Of a DNA stretch of 64,000 nt, positions 52,879 through 63,708 are shown piece after piece. The translations under genes and the position numbers were made by a program. Source of the DNA: Nitzschia sp. DOCU1 (lineage: Eukaryota > Bacillariophyta > Bacillariophyceae > Bacillariales > Bacillariaceae); contig OX595997.1 in assembly GCA_951394045.1 (NCBI GenBank), positions 806,001 through 870,000 on the forward strand, read 5' to 3'. The notes under the pieces were generated by a model, which saw only the letters and a list, made by a program, of their open reading frames with translations, did not search any database and was not told where the DNA came from. Each line of letters starts with the position of its first letter. Position 1 is the stretch's first letter.

Positions 52879-54981
52879 ATGCCCACCAGTCAGGGAAACA
52901 CCACCAGCAAAAGGCCAGACCAACTGAAGCCGCCAGGGGTCAAAAGGCGCAAAAAGGATTTGGCGTCTCAAGAATGTGAAACCGCCGTAAACGCGATCAC
53001 ATTTTTGAGCCTTCCTGCTGCCCTGAAGCGAAAGATTGGAGACTACTGCCATGCCGACGATCTGTTGGCACTTGTCCAGACTTGCTCGGCTATGAAGCTT
53101 GATCTACCAGTATCCATTCTATCCCCCTCATTTGGACTCATTTATGGACTAGGGTACTATGGGGACTTGGACTTTGTTCCTGTGGGGGGAGGATTGCATC
53201 CAATCAAACAAGGGGAACAAATCTCCATGTTGTTCTACCCGAAGGATTGCCACTCCGTGAGACTTCATATGAAGTGGTCTATCTCAAGCTATCCGGGACG
53301 TATCATTGTGGTTTCGCGGTCCAAAGTCGAAAATGGGTCCAAAGTCGACAAGGCAAAACAGGCAAAAAAGAGCCGTTCCATCCGAGACGAGGACGGTCGC
53401 ATCGGAACCATTGTGTGGGAATCTCCTTCCGAACCAGATAGTCCAGACGCGTATGATCCAGAACGCGATATTCAAGAAGGGTATGATGAATCTCCTCCCA
53501 TAGCAGAAGGCTCTTTCATCGATCAAGAAGGGTATGATGAATCTCCTCCCACAGCAGAAGGCTCTTTCACCGATCAAGAAGGGTATAATTATGGCACCGA
53601 TAATATCTTATTCTGTGTGGATCCATCGCAAGACTATTTTTTGTGGTATCAAGTCGCTGTTGGAAGCGAAAGTTACCTGCGCGTCGATGAGGTGTCCGCC
53701 CAATGGCTGGTCTGGGACAAAACCAGCAACAACTCTCCGCACAGAATTCGACAACATGTGTATAGAAAATGTATCGAATGGTATCAACAAGTGGAGCAAG
53801 AACGAGATGATGACGAGGAGCTTTTTCAACTCGCTGATCATTTAGGTTTCTCGAATGACTACGAACGACCCGCGCTCCAATTCTTGGCCAAGCTTCTTGT
53901 GCTTGCACTGGAAACGGTATCTATCCCAGATGAAGTGCCGGGGAATGATGTGGTTGCTACTAGTCAAACGAATACTTTGCAGACAAATGGTGATGGCATC
54001 ACACCTTCAGTTTCCATCATTGCGAACTTTCTCGAATCCACCGACCAAGGAATTTGGGCAAAGTTGAATGGAAGACTGTTGGCTGCTTTGAAACGGGTCG
54101 CCATGATCTACTTACAACTGGTCGAACGCAAAGAGCCAGGCGTTTCTTCAAGTACTACACTCCCTGGTGATTTTCACGTCGATCCTTTGAGCCATGGCGC
54201 GGCCCCGCCGTCAGATCACCACCACCTCGTGACACTCCCACCAGTTCTTCTACTAGTCGAGCTGGATGATAATCAGACAAGGGCGACTCCTCACTTTGTT
54301 ACGAGGATACCACTAACGCCAGAAACTAAGAGCTTCCGGCTCACTGGAGTGTGGGGTGGAATGCACAACGCCTCTGGAGGTTTAAGTCTTATAATCTTTG
54401 CGAAAATGCCGCAAACCCCTTTGGATGCGGCCGCGGGGGCTGTCCGAAGTAATCGTGAACAATGGACCGATGGTGATTTGATACTAGACGATGGTTGTCG
54501 ATTGACAATGGTCAAACGCATTGTGGATATTGGGGATCTTATCGATTCATCATGCGACGTGATTCCTGCAGCGGAGGCGTACTACTTGTACGTCGTGACC
54601 AGTGTGTTATTACGGGCAACGATCAATTACGTGGAACTGCACTTGTCCGTGTTGGACGACAAGGAGGAATCTAATCTGCGGGTAATGCAGCGTTTTCTTG
54701 GCCGCCTCAACGCTCAATCTCGAAAAGTGAGATCCGAGAGTCCCTTTCATCTTGGTTTGCTTTTGGCCGTTGCGACAACGCTGCTGCAATGTCAGAAACA
54801 AGGCACTGCTCCAGATGCAAGTTACAACGCGCTTAACAACCTTTTGGCAACGGAAGGCTTTTTGACGGACGAACAAAGTCTCGCGTGCTTGGTGGAGCTC
54901 TTGGAGAGCCTTTTGGAATACAGGAAATCGAAAATCCCCGTGCTGGGGGAAGCTGACAACGTCGCCATCACGGCCATGTGA
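52879..54981 (+). CDS. F-box-like protein (copy 2)
   Basis: A 700-residue single-exon paralogue of 27498-29489. The basic start (PPGVKRRKK), the F-box-like motif (FLSLPAALKRKIGDYCHADD, then LVQTCSAMKLDLP) and nearly the whole downstream sequence align with copy 1. It differs by scattered substitutions, short indels and an insertion of roughly 45 residues around 185-232. The insertion contains two 17-residue repeats, QEGYDESPPxAEGSFxD, and the start of a third. It is expected to bind Skp1 if the F-box is functional. The repeat insert is acidic and may add a new interaction or phosphorylation surface. No stop or frameshift was seen, so both copies look intact. Confidence 0.75.
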   Translation: MPTSQGNTTSKRPDQLKPPGVKRRKKDLASQECETAVNAITFLSLPAALKRKIGDYCHADDLLALVQTCSAMKLDLPVSILSPSFGLIYGLGYYGDLDFVPVGGGLHPIKQGEQISMLFYPKDCHSVRLHMKWSISSYPGRIIVVSRSKVENGSKVDKAKQAKKSRSIRDEDGRIGTIVWESPSEPDSPDAYDPERDIQEGYDESPPIAEGSFIDQEGYDESPPTAEGSFTDQEGYNYGTDNILFCVDPSQDYFLWYQVAVGSESYLRVDEVSAQWLVWDKTSNNSPHRIRQHVYRKCIEWYQQVEQERDDDEELFQLADHLGFSNDYERPALQFLAKLLVLALETVSIPDEVPGNDVVATSQTNTLQTNGDGITPSVSIIANFLESTDQGIWAKLNGRLLAALKRVAMIYLQLVERKEPGVSSSTTLPGDFHVDPLSHGAAPPSDHHHLVTLPPVLLLVELDDNQTRATPHFVTRIPLTPETKSFRLTGVWGGMHNASGGLSLIIFAKMPQTPLDAAAGAVRSNREQWTDGDLILDDGCRLTMVKRIVDIGDLIDSSCDVIPAAEAYYLYVVTSVLLRATINYVELHLSVLDDKEESNLRVMQRFLGRLNAQSRKVRSESPFHLGLLLAVATTLLQCQKQGTAPDASYNALNNLLATEGFLTDEQSLACLVELLESLLEYRKSKIPVLGEADNVAITAM
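53473..53574 (+). repeat. In-frame 51-nt tandem repeat
   Basis: Units at 53473-53523 and 53524-53574 differ at two positions (Ile to Thr twice) and are followed by a partial third unit. Absent from copy 1, where the same site reads PPIGEGYDYFTDN. Confidence 0.85.
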
Positions 54982-55276
54982 TTGGCCTTTCTTATCTCTG
55001 AGAGTACCAGTACAAACAAACGTACGCCAACAGAAGCATGATTTGGCATGATGACGACCCGTCTTCGGCATTCGTGGCCAACTCGATACGAAAAGTAGAC
55101 GGGCTGGGGTTTCCATTCACAGTGACCTGGGAAGCATCGCAACCACTCTAGAATCAAAAGACAATTACGTACACGTAGCAATCGCTAAGAACAGAATTAG
55201 CTAGAACGTCTAGTATATAAATTGACCAATGATAACAGCACTAACTACGCGGCGCGTTCGATCACTCGGGCGACGA

Positions 55277-55886
55277 TTAGTTGTTTCCTTCGCAGATGAA
55301 CGAGTTTTGCGACAAGATCAGGGCAACGATAAGTCCTGTAACATTGCATAGAAAGAAACGAAGAGGTGTTGTTAGAACAGTTCGTGGTTCAACGGCTGCC
55401 TTTCTACCCACCGCACTCAAACTAGAACGTACCGTAAAGACCCAGGGCCTCGGCGAAAATCAAGATCAAAATCATACCGACAAACAGCTTCTCTTGTTGT
55501 CCAACAGCTCGGACACCGGCATCTCCCACAATTCCGATAGCCATACCGGCGGCAAGACCGGACAGACCGCAGCAAAGACCAGCAGCCAAGTGTGCAAATC
55601 CCGTGTACAGCGAGTACTGGCTTAGTCCATTCGACGGGGCAACGATGGATCCCTGAATGATAACAGCGACAATCAAACCGTAAATACCCAACACACCAGC
55701 CATGACTACTGGGATGATGTTACGCATAACAAGTCCGGGGTTCATCACACCCATGGACGAAATGCCGACGCCGGACTTGGCAGTTCCGTAAGCAGCGCCG
55801 ATGTTGGCAAACACCAGAGCGGCAGTCACTCCCATAAAGCCAAAGAAGGGCGCAGAGGCCGGGCACGTTTCCATTTCGACAGACAT
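55277..55886 (-). CDS. V-type H+-ATPase proteolipid subunit c (copy 2)
   Basis: Exons 55433-55886 and 55277-55335 flank a 97-nt intron and encode 170 residues identical to copy 1. All five exon differences are silent; the intron differs at three positions. The 5' flank is not similar to that of copy 1, so the two genes probably have different promoters and could be expressed at different levels or times. Convergent with F-box-like copy 2, 295 nt away. Confidence 0.95.
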
Positions 55887-56762
55887 GGTTATTTAGTTTG
55901 TTTGTTTGGTAATGACCTGAAGTATCCAAGAGAAAAGAAAGGAACAAAACATCAAACGACAAACCACGAGTGAGAATCGGCGACTGAAATGACCCGCATA
56001 ACGGTGTTTGACTCAAGAGACTAAAAATGCAGCGCTGATCCAACGGCGACCATGGGGAACCGATATCGAGAAACATGGCATGACATGGCCTCCTATGGTC
56101 CATCCTCCACAACACTGAATCGAAACTAACTCTCATCGCGTCCCAGATTGCGTTGGTTCGTTTCAAGAGTCGCCGTACTGCACATGAGACACGGTGAAGC
56201 ATCCAAGCCAACATCCAAAAATCTCTCCAACGTTCGCGCCATCAAAATCACCCAGAAGTGGTTTGTTGCTTTCGTCCCATGATCACAATATTACTCCTGA
56301 TCCCTTATCCAGTGTTATTCTCTTCCGTCCATACTCATTCACTGCAACGCCATGGCCTCACCTAAAAAGCTAATAATCCAGAGGATGATGATGGTGGTTG
56401 TGGGGAAACTGGCCTGCCGCGATATTGCCGTGTTGATTCGTGAGACGTTTTTTGGCTGTGCGCGTTGGTAACTGCGCCTGTCATCCCTTCGCCGGTAGGG
56501 CAGGCGCTATGCAGGATATACAAAGTATAGTTTCGAATTGACGGACCCGCTCGCGCCAGCCGACTGTCATTTTTTGGCTGGGCAGAAGAACTCGTAGAGC
56601 TCGTTGATGAATAAGAGCGACAGCGCACCCCCGCTTGCTTCCATGACAACATCATCACCTCTTCGTCGCCCCGCACTTTCTCATGTAACCTCTCTGGAGA
56701 CTACGATACAGAAAGCTGTTTGTGTGTGGTTCTTTTGGATTCCAAACGACGATAGCAGAATC
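55887..56762. promoter_or_regulatory. Divergent region between V-ATPase copy 2 and MoaD-like gene
   Basis: About 876 nt. A TTCAG acceptor-like site on the minus strand near 55917 suggests a leader intron, as in copy 1, but no clear donor was chosen. No gene recognised. Confidence 0.4.
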
Positions 56763-57056
56763 ATGGCAGCAGCAACGACGACGAATGAATTTGTCAAGAT
56801 CAAAGTGTTGTTTTTTGCGTCGGCACGAGAAGCGGCGAACGTTTCCGAGACGCAAGTGGAATTGGCTAGCAGTAGTGCGGATACGGCTGCTTTGAGGACA
56901 ACATTGGCCGAAACCTTTCCGGCCTTGTCCGCCATGGTATTGGATGAGGAAAATGTGACCCTGGCCCTCAATGAAGAATACGTCGTGGAAGGGCAAGTCT
57001 TGCCGCTCAAAACAGGCGATGTAGTGGCGCTGATTCCTCCCATTAGTGGGGGCTAG
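56763..57056 (+). CDS. Molybdopterin synthase sulfur-carrier subunit (MoaD/MOCS2A)
   Basis: I choose ATG 56763 (MAAATTTNEFVKIKVLFFASAREA), giving 97 residues, the usual MoaD size. An in-frame ATG at 56604 would add a 53-residue N-terminal extension of doubtful value. The fold is ubiquitin-like: KIKVLFFASARE as strand 1, LRTTLAETFPAL as the helix, TLALNEEYV and GDVVALIPPISGG at the end. The C-terminal Gly-Gly is thiocarboxylated and donates sulfur to precursor Z with the MoaE/MOCS2B subunit in molybdenum-cofactor synthesis, needed for nitrate reductase. Convergent with the next gene, 114 nt away. Confidence 0.9.
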   Translation: MAAATTTNEFVKIKVLFFASAREAANVSETQVELASSSADTAALRTTLAETFPALSAMVLDEENVTLALNEEYVVEGQVLPLKTGDVVALIPPISGG

Positions 57057-57170
57057 TACTACTACTAGCTCTGGAGAGACAATGGATGGAAACGAAGTGG
57101 TCTAAAAGATGCCGATTCGACTAATTAGCGTTTCCGTGTTCTAGATGATGTGGTGGCATCCCAAGTGGAT

Positions 57171-59533
57171 TTATTCTGCCGCTTGTCGCCTTAGAAATGT
57201 TCTTCGTTTGAAAATGTTGAGTCGGCCCTTGCCCCATTTGCCTCGCATAGCTTGATCTTGAAAGTCCATGGGTGGCGCTGCTTCGCGTTCTTCAACAACA
57301 TCGTCGTCTCGATCAAAGCTTCCTACCGTGCGTCGCAAATCATCCTCCATCGAATCCGGGGTACCAGCTACGGAAGAACTTAGAATACTTTCCATGTCCA
57401 GAGTGTTGGGCGAGTATAGATCTAGATTTTCTCGCGCTTCCCTCTCCTCGTCCTCCACAATATTGATATCGATAGGCTGTAATGAAAGAGCCATCGTTTG
57501 TGATACCAGCTGCTGCTGTAGGGTTCCAGAGTCGTTGGTAGGGGCCCACGACCGCACAAGTGGAAACGGCTGGTTCAGAAAGGGCGCCACCCTTTCATCC
57601 TCCTCATCATCAGTATCGTGGGATACCAAACGGGAGATACTTATCAGGTCCAACTCAAAGGAATCAATCAGTGCTTTTAGATCGTCGTTCGCAATGGTCA
57701 ACATCTGTCGATAAACATGGTGCATCGCACGTGCCACCTCCAAATCGTCCATCTGGTTTTCGGCCATCTTGACGCATTCCGCACTGAGGGCGTCAAACGA
57801 CGTGCAAACAGTTTCCATCGACTCCCGAACATTTCCTCGTCGGAGAAAGTGATTCGATCTCTTGGTGCCCCTGTCAGGACTGACGGCAGAAGTAATGGTA
57901 CTGGTCATGCTCACGTTGGACGTATGCGGAGTCGCATCGTTCGCCGACTCCGACGGCAATGAAAAGAGTGAAGTGTCACCTCCCCGAACAGTCTGTGGAC
58001 TTTGTGGAACTTCATCAAAACCAAGTGCTCCTCGGAATCCAGCGATACGTCGCCACCGATGAGTTTGCTGCGGAACAAAGGCCGAGTTGCAGCTAATAGG
58101 GACAAACAAACTGTTAGACTCTTGATTCGAGGAGATTTTGATTGAAATCAAAGCAGCGAAAAGACTTACTTTTGTACAGAGGCAACCTTTTCCGCAGTCG
58201 GAACGGCGGCATGAACCAGGGACCGACAGAACGATAGTGCGTCAACAAGATCGTGGTCAAAGTTGCCTTGTGCTCGCAGTTCCCCAATTTGAGCATCGAT
58301 ATTCTTCAGAATCTGCAATCGAACGCTCTGCTTGAAACCCGAAAATAAATTGTCTTCACCGGGTCTCATGGAGACGTCCCACTGACCACGGGTCTCTTTG
58401 ATTGCATCCATGACATCGAGAACGATATCATTGTCATCCTGTAGACGTTCCAGTGTGGAAAGCAAGAGGTCCTCCTTGATGCGACGATCGTTCTGAGTTC
58501 GAAATAACGACTCTCCATTTGGTGCATTCTTGTTCGAAAGAACTTCTGGGGGGCCGAAATCACCTCCCATGCTGCACAGGCTTTCCATTTCCTTGACCGT
58601 CGACTGGCTCATACAGCTCACATTCATCAGCTTATCGGGCTCGTCCGACACAATCAACTCCTTGTCGACAATCGGATGGAAGTCGTATCGGTCATTTTCG
58701 GATAGATGGCTAGTATCCGCCTGAAGAAAGGCCCTGGTAAAGCTGGTGTTCGGAAGGTTCCGTCCATATCCTTGGTGGCGATTGGAAGAAGGTGATGCAT
58801 GAATGGAGCAATCTTCGTCCGAAAGGTTGCCATCGCGGAAACCACAAGACTTGGGTGAAAAGCATCCTTGACTGTCATTGAGAGACTCATACGGCAGTAT
58901 TTCAAGGCTGAAATCATTGTCGTCTATTGATCGATCGTCCTCTAGCCAAGCTCGGGACGGAAGGATCGCCTTCTCTTGTGGAAGCCCCGATGTTCCATGA
59001 CAAGGTGACATGGGCGGGTTGTTCGCTTTGGAATCATTCAGAGCCAACAAAGCTCCGACTGCCGTCTTGGCGTGTCCTACTTTCAGGTTGGGAGACTCGG
59101 CAATGGCAAGGTTGCGAATAGAACCACTTGTCCTGGAGTAGAACGAGGAAATGGAAACTTGGGGCGAAGGCACAGTGCCACAGGTACCAAACATTGGGGG
59201 CAGAGCAGAGCACGCAGGGGAAGCACAAGCCACATTCTCCTGTTCCCATATTAATCTCTTTGGAGGGAGACCAAGTTCTTCTCGAATCTCTTGGGGTGAA
59301 CGTCGCACTCGCAAAGCATCAGGAGTGTACGGACCAGCAATGCATGAAGTGGTACTGCTGGTTCCAAAAAGAGAATCCGAACTGAAAGGATTCGATAATG
59401 TTTCGCCACTGGAACTTGCAGTTACTCCAGGATGATGAAAGTCGGTTTCGAACGATGGGGCGGATGGCATGGAACTGCTGCTGGTGGAAGCAGAGTTGGC
59501 TTTTCGCCATGCAAAGGCCAAGAGAGATGTCAT
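57171..59533 (-). CDS. Unknown Ser-rich regulatory-looking protein
   Basis: Two exons, 58170-59533 and 57171-58092, with a 77-nt GT-AG intron, encode 761 residues from ATG 59531-59533. An in-frame ATG at 59644 adds 37 hydrophobic residues and is less likely. Exon 1 is Ser/Pro-rich and disordered, then has a helical part (LLLSTLERLQDDNDIVLDVMDAIKE, then LQILKNIDAQIGELRAQGNF). Exon 2 contains another helical stretch (VCTSFDALSAECVKMAENQM through LKALIDSFELDL) and an acidic region, ending basic (GRLNIFKRRTFLRRQ). No family recognised. The helices could form a coiled-coil or bundle. Cytoplasmic or nuclear location cannot be decided. Confidence 0.7.
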
Positions 59534-60552
59534 CGTTGGTGGTGGCAAATGGAAAATAAATAAATGGAGATGTAAATATGGAATCAATCGTAAAATGAAG
59601 TAAAGTGGTAGAGACTCCCAATGATCTTTTATCAACGTGACCACTCCAACAAGTTATAGATAAGAATCAATGCAATGGAAGGAGTACGACCAACTCAATC
59701 ACCAGAAGACGAGGTACGAAATATTTGAATCACAAGTTGGAACAAGATTGGAGTCTATTGCCGGATGTCAAGAGATGGGAATGATTCTCGTCTCCGTACA
59801 ATATTGTTTTGGGTTTATGGCAGTGAGATGGAAGGAATCGAAACCCAACCGATCATTCCAGAAGTCCGAGAGGTGCAAGAAGATTTCCGATGCCGCCGTT
59901 GTGGCTATCTTCATCTTGGGAAAAGGTCGCCGCGCGCTCCGGGCGTGATTGAAGCATTTGAAGTATCTCCGGTCATGTAGATATATATAGTTAATCGTTT
60001 CTACCGCTGGATTTTTACCCGCAACGTATCCCGCGCGCCTGGCCGGTTCTGCTCGGTGCGCGTGTGACAAACCAGTCGGAGAAGTCATTTGGAGGGACTG
60101 GACTCGAATGAATAAAATGCGCCCCCGACGCATGCTTGCGTGGCGAGAGCCAGTCGGCCTCCGGAAGCGAATATTTGCGGTGGAAGCACATTTGGAGAAT
60201 GCGATTCCCTCTCCTTAGAAGTTCTTCTAATAATCTCACGTGTCTCTAGGAATCTCGAATAACTTCGTTTCCGTTCGCGGGTACCATCGATTTCTTTTCC
60301 TTTCGGTTCCAAAAAGCTCGGGGCGGGTCTCTCGTCTTCTCGTTGATTGGCGGCAGAGAGACGAAACCAAGAGCATTGTCCAGGTCCAGCCAACAACCTC
60401 ATTCTTTCGGAGACTCTCCAGACGCGGACGTACTTCCCGTTTTATACAAAGCATCTCCTCAAAATCTTGCTCTGAAAGCTCTCTAGTTGGGCTTTTCTCC
60501 TTTGCAGCTGTTGTTTATTCTTTGACGACTTCTATCTGTACATTCTCACAAT
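59534..60552. promoter_or_regulatory. Divergent upstream region of the Hsp40 gene
   Basis: About 1 kb between outward-facing starts. A 16-bp perfect palindrome TTAGAAGTTCTTCTAA sits at 60215-60230, about 320 bp upstream of the Hsp40 start. It contains GAA and TTC blocks, but with non-canonical spacing for a heat-shock element. Confidence 0.4.
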
Positions 60553-61886
60553 ATGTTTGGAGGAATTCCATTTGAACATTTTGCCCACGGCGGCGGCATG
60601 CCGGGGGGCATGGGCGGCATGGGTCGTGGTGGCGGCGAAGCCGTCGACACTGAAAAACTCTATGAAGTTCTGGGAGTAGATAAGAAGGCCGACGAGAAAG
60701 AAATCAAGAAAGCCTACCGCAAACTTGCCGTGAAGCACCACCCCGACAAGGGCGGAGATGAACATTTGTTCAAGGAAATTAACGCCGCCTATGAAATTTT
60801 GAGCGACCCCAAGAAGCGTGAACTTTACGACAAGTATGGTTTGGAAGGAGTCGAACAGGAAGGTGGCCCTGGTATGGCCGGTGGCGAAGATTTGTTCAGC
60901 ATGTTCTTTGGTGGTGGCGGTCGCGGACGACGATCGGCGGGACCGCGCAAGGGACCGAGTATTCAGCATCCTCTTCGGGTGTCGCTGGAAGACTTGTACA
61001 ATGGTAAGACTGTCAAGCTTGCTATTAACCGAAAAGTAATTGTGGGTGAAGCCCAGGAGTGCAGCACTTGCGGTGGGCAGGGTGCTGTCATGGAGGTTCG
61101 TCAAATAGGCCCGGGTATGATTACTCAAATGCAACGTGCTTGCAGCGCCTGCAATGGACAAGGAAACACGGCCAAGACGAAGAACGAGCGCAAGGTCGTC
61201 GAAGTTCACATTGAAAAGGGCGCCCACCATAATCAAAAAGTTACCTTCCGAGGCATGGCCGATGAAATGCCTGGACGGGAGACGGGAGATGTCCACTTTA
61301 TCATTCAAGAAAAGGAACATGACGTGTTCAAGAGAAAGGGTGCCGATTTGCTGCTGATGAAGGATATTTCATTGAACCAAGCGCTCACTGGATTTTCGGT
61401 AAGTTGGATGGAATTCGTGCGATTCGAGATTTCATTCAATCCCATTATTTTTCGTATCTAATTTACTTTTTGCTGCAACAGTACCGATTCAAGCACTTGG
61501 ACGGACGCGACGTTATCATCAAGACAAAGCCGGGACAAGTTATTCAATGTGAGGCCAAAGATACCGACTCTGGAAGAACTATGCCTTATATGATGCAAGT
61601 GCCTGGTGAGGGCATGCCATCCCGTGGCAATCCCTTTGTCAAAGGAAATTTGTACGTTGTCTTTCATGTCAAATTCCCGGATTCGATCTCTCCGGAATTG
61701 GCGGATCAATTGCGAAAGTTGTTGCCCGGTGCCAACGAAGAATCAGAATACGACCCAATGGAGGTGGAGGAACATTTCCTTGTAGATGCAGATTTGCGAC
61801 ATTTCGGCAAGGGTGGTGCCGAGGAGAGTGGCGAAGATGATAGCGACGAAGAGGGCGGCGGCGGTGTACAATGTCAACAGTCGTAG
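60553..61886 (+). CDS. Type I Hsp40 (DNAJA-like) with a reduced zinc-finger domain and CaaX end
   Basis: Exons 60553-61398 and 61482-61886, with an 83-nt GT-AG intron, encode 416 residues. The J domain (about 36-98: [26 protein letters not shown] with [18 protein letters not shown]) follows a Gly/Met-rich start. The zinc region has only two CxxCxGxG motifs, CSTCGGQG and CSACNGQG, flanking the conserved RQIGPGM segment; type I proteins have four. Motifs 1 and 4 are missing at the exact places expected. The C-terminal substrate domains ([27 protein letters not shown]) are intact. The protein ends VQCQQS, a CaaX farnesylation site as in Ydj1 and DNAJA1. Expected to be a cytosolic Hsp70 co-chaperone, possibly membrane-tethered. 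Confidence 0.93.
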
Positions 61887-62134
61887 AAAATCCCGGGAAG
61901 ATGTTTTCATTCACGCATGCCAGCATATATAACATAATTATAGTCAACCCTGTCAAATCATCAATTATTTTCGAAATAGATGAGTTTCCAGTCAAAACAC
62001 TGGTCTACCTTTTCGGGAGCACTAGCACTGGATCGAAAGGTCGAATACATTTGGGAATCGATTTCCGATGGTACTACTGAACGCACCATATCTATTAGGA
62101 ATCGACCGCTAGGTTATGGCAAGGAAAATGCAAC

Positions 62135-63190
62135 TCATTCGAACTTGCGCACGCGGGATGCCACCGGCCGCCGCCCGTATGTGCTTCTATTGGTAATCCC
62201 AGTTTGGGACATTTTTGTTAGGCCGCGTTTGCCAGGATTCAATTGGTTGCCGGTAGATTTTCTACTAGCATAGGGACTCATCATTGTCATATAATAGACC
62301 CAGGCTGACAAGAGGACGCATAATAGTATTCCCACAATCGTCCCCGTGCCATTTTTCGTCTCATACATCCAAATGGAATGCCAATCCTGCGGCATCAAAG
62401 ACGACGCGTCCTGCCAGAAATGGTGATGCGCAGGACATTCCAAAACGTCGCAAAGGCTGGTATCCGATACACGACAGTCTTCCAATATGGACCGACAGTT
62501 CGACCGAATCGTATCAATGTTGCACCGTATTGAATGACTTTCCTTCAAATATCGATGCTGAATGAATTGTCCATCAGCCTCCCATCCATCACTGCCTCGA
62601 CCATAGAATGGCTCATTACGAAGAGCTTGCTCGTGACAATTTGCTTCTCCCAGCATTCGGCACCAATCAACTGCAGGACAAACCAACATCGGATCCAATG
62701 ATGAGCCAGAAGCAGAATCACTTCCATCGCCACCAATTATCTGGTCAGGATTGTGATGAGTCTTTAAATGTAAATCCATGTAATACCGACTTGCAAAAAC
62801 CTTGGAGCATATTCCACATTTCCACCAATATTTTGTTTTTTTGGCATTTTGTTTCTTTCGCCGTTCCTTGATTGTCAAGCTGGGGTAGGCACCTTTGGGG
62901 TTGCTGGGTGGTTTGATCGGAATCGATTGTTCTTCGTCATACCGCAAAAGATCCCGAGACGGAAAGAGTGGACACTCGGAGGGTCTCGCATCCCGGAGCC
63001 AGTGCTCTAGCAATGTCCATATATCGTCCGAGTCATGGATCAAAGGATCTCCGCGCAACGCAACTTGCCGCAATGTGTTTTCCAATAAACTTCGAGCGGC
63101 GCGGCTCAATCTCCGATTGCAACGTTCTTCTTCGGGCGCTAACGGCGAGGCGTTGTCCTCATCATCGCCATGCTCCGCACCACCCGGCAT
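62135..63190 (-). CDS. C2H2 zinc-finger protein with a transmembrane segment
   Basis: A 351-residue single-exon protein. An acidic N-terminus is followed by a helical region and the basic stretch KERRKKQNAKKTKYWW. One C2H2 finger lies at about 125-146 (CGICSKVFASRYYMDLHLKTHH; Cys125, Cys128, His141, His145/146). The middle region is Cys/His-rich (CPAVDWCRMLGEANCHEQ, LECPAHHHFW). A single hydrophobic helix lies at about 283-304 (TGTIVGILLCVLLSAWVYYM), and the tail is basic. The combination suggests a membrane-anchored zinc-finger protein, perhaps in the ER or nuclear envelope. Whether the finger binds DNA, RNA or protein is unknown. Confidence 0.8.
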   Translation of the reverse strand: MPGGAEHGDDEDNASPLAPEEERCNRRLSRAARSLLENTLRQVALRGDPLIHDSDDIWTLLEHWLRDARPSECPLFPSRDLLRYDEEQSIPIKPPSNPKGAYPSLTIKERRKKQNAKKTKYWWKCGICSKVFASRYYMDLHLKTHHNPDQIIGGDGSDSASGSSLDPMLVCPAVDWCRMLGEANCHEQALRNEPFYGRGSDGWEADGQFIQHRYLKESHSIRCNIDTIRSNCRSILEDCRVSDTSLCDVLECPAHHHFWQDASSLMPQDWHSIWMYETKNGTGTIVGILLCVLLSAWVYYMTMMSPYASRKSTGNQLNPGKRGLTKMSQTGITNRSTYGRRPVASRVRKFE

Positions 63191-63708
63191 GGCTAAAGCC
63201 GAGTTAATTCACCACAAAACGAAGGAAGTGTGCTGATCGCCTTTGTGATCTATGAAACACAAGGACAACGTAATCAGCCGCTTCTTCCAAAATGTCGCAT
63301 GCTACACCTCAACTTGCAAACGAAGTCGAACGAGTCCGCCTCTGATAGAATAGTGAGTCGAGTCAGTCGTCGATTTCATTCCCGAACGTGTGAGTCACAG
63401 GGAACACCCTCCGAGAGCCGGGCGGCTGATGTTTCGGCTCCATTTTCGAATTTGATTGGTCCGATGATTTTCGATTTGACACGTCGAGTGTTCGTCGATA
63501 TGTCCCGTCTTTTCGCGATCGTTCTTCATCCTTTTGGGAATCTGTTCTTTACAAGGGATGACGACAGAGGAGGAGAGGTCACACGACGACGTTTTGTTGG
63601 TGTCGAACCCTGTCTTTACGATTCTCATCCGATTTCATCGTAGTTTGCACACTACTATTTATTTTGGAGTCAAAGACTTGGAGTTGTCTGTGTTGTTCCA
63701 CATTCCAA
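63191..63708. promoter_or_regulatory. Divergent promoter region
   Basis: 518 nt between outward-facing starts of the C2H2 gene and the kinase-like gene. No recognised element. Confidence 0.4.

Larger units (their letters stand above)
52700..55886. repeat. Inverted segmental duplication, arm 2
   Basis: Reverse-complement counterpart of 26614-29645, with the F-box-like gene on plus and V-ATPase c on minus. Gene order and convergent arrangement are kept. The V-ATPase part is almost identical to arm 1, whereas the F-box part has many substitutions and indels. Confidence 0.85.

Noticed and set aside
60215..60230. Heat-shock element upstream of the Hsp40 gene
   Set aside because: The palindrome has GAA and TTC blocks but not the 5-bp-phased nGAAn/nTTCn spacing. 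Listed only as a palindrome.
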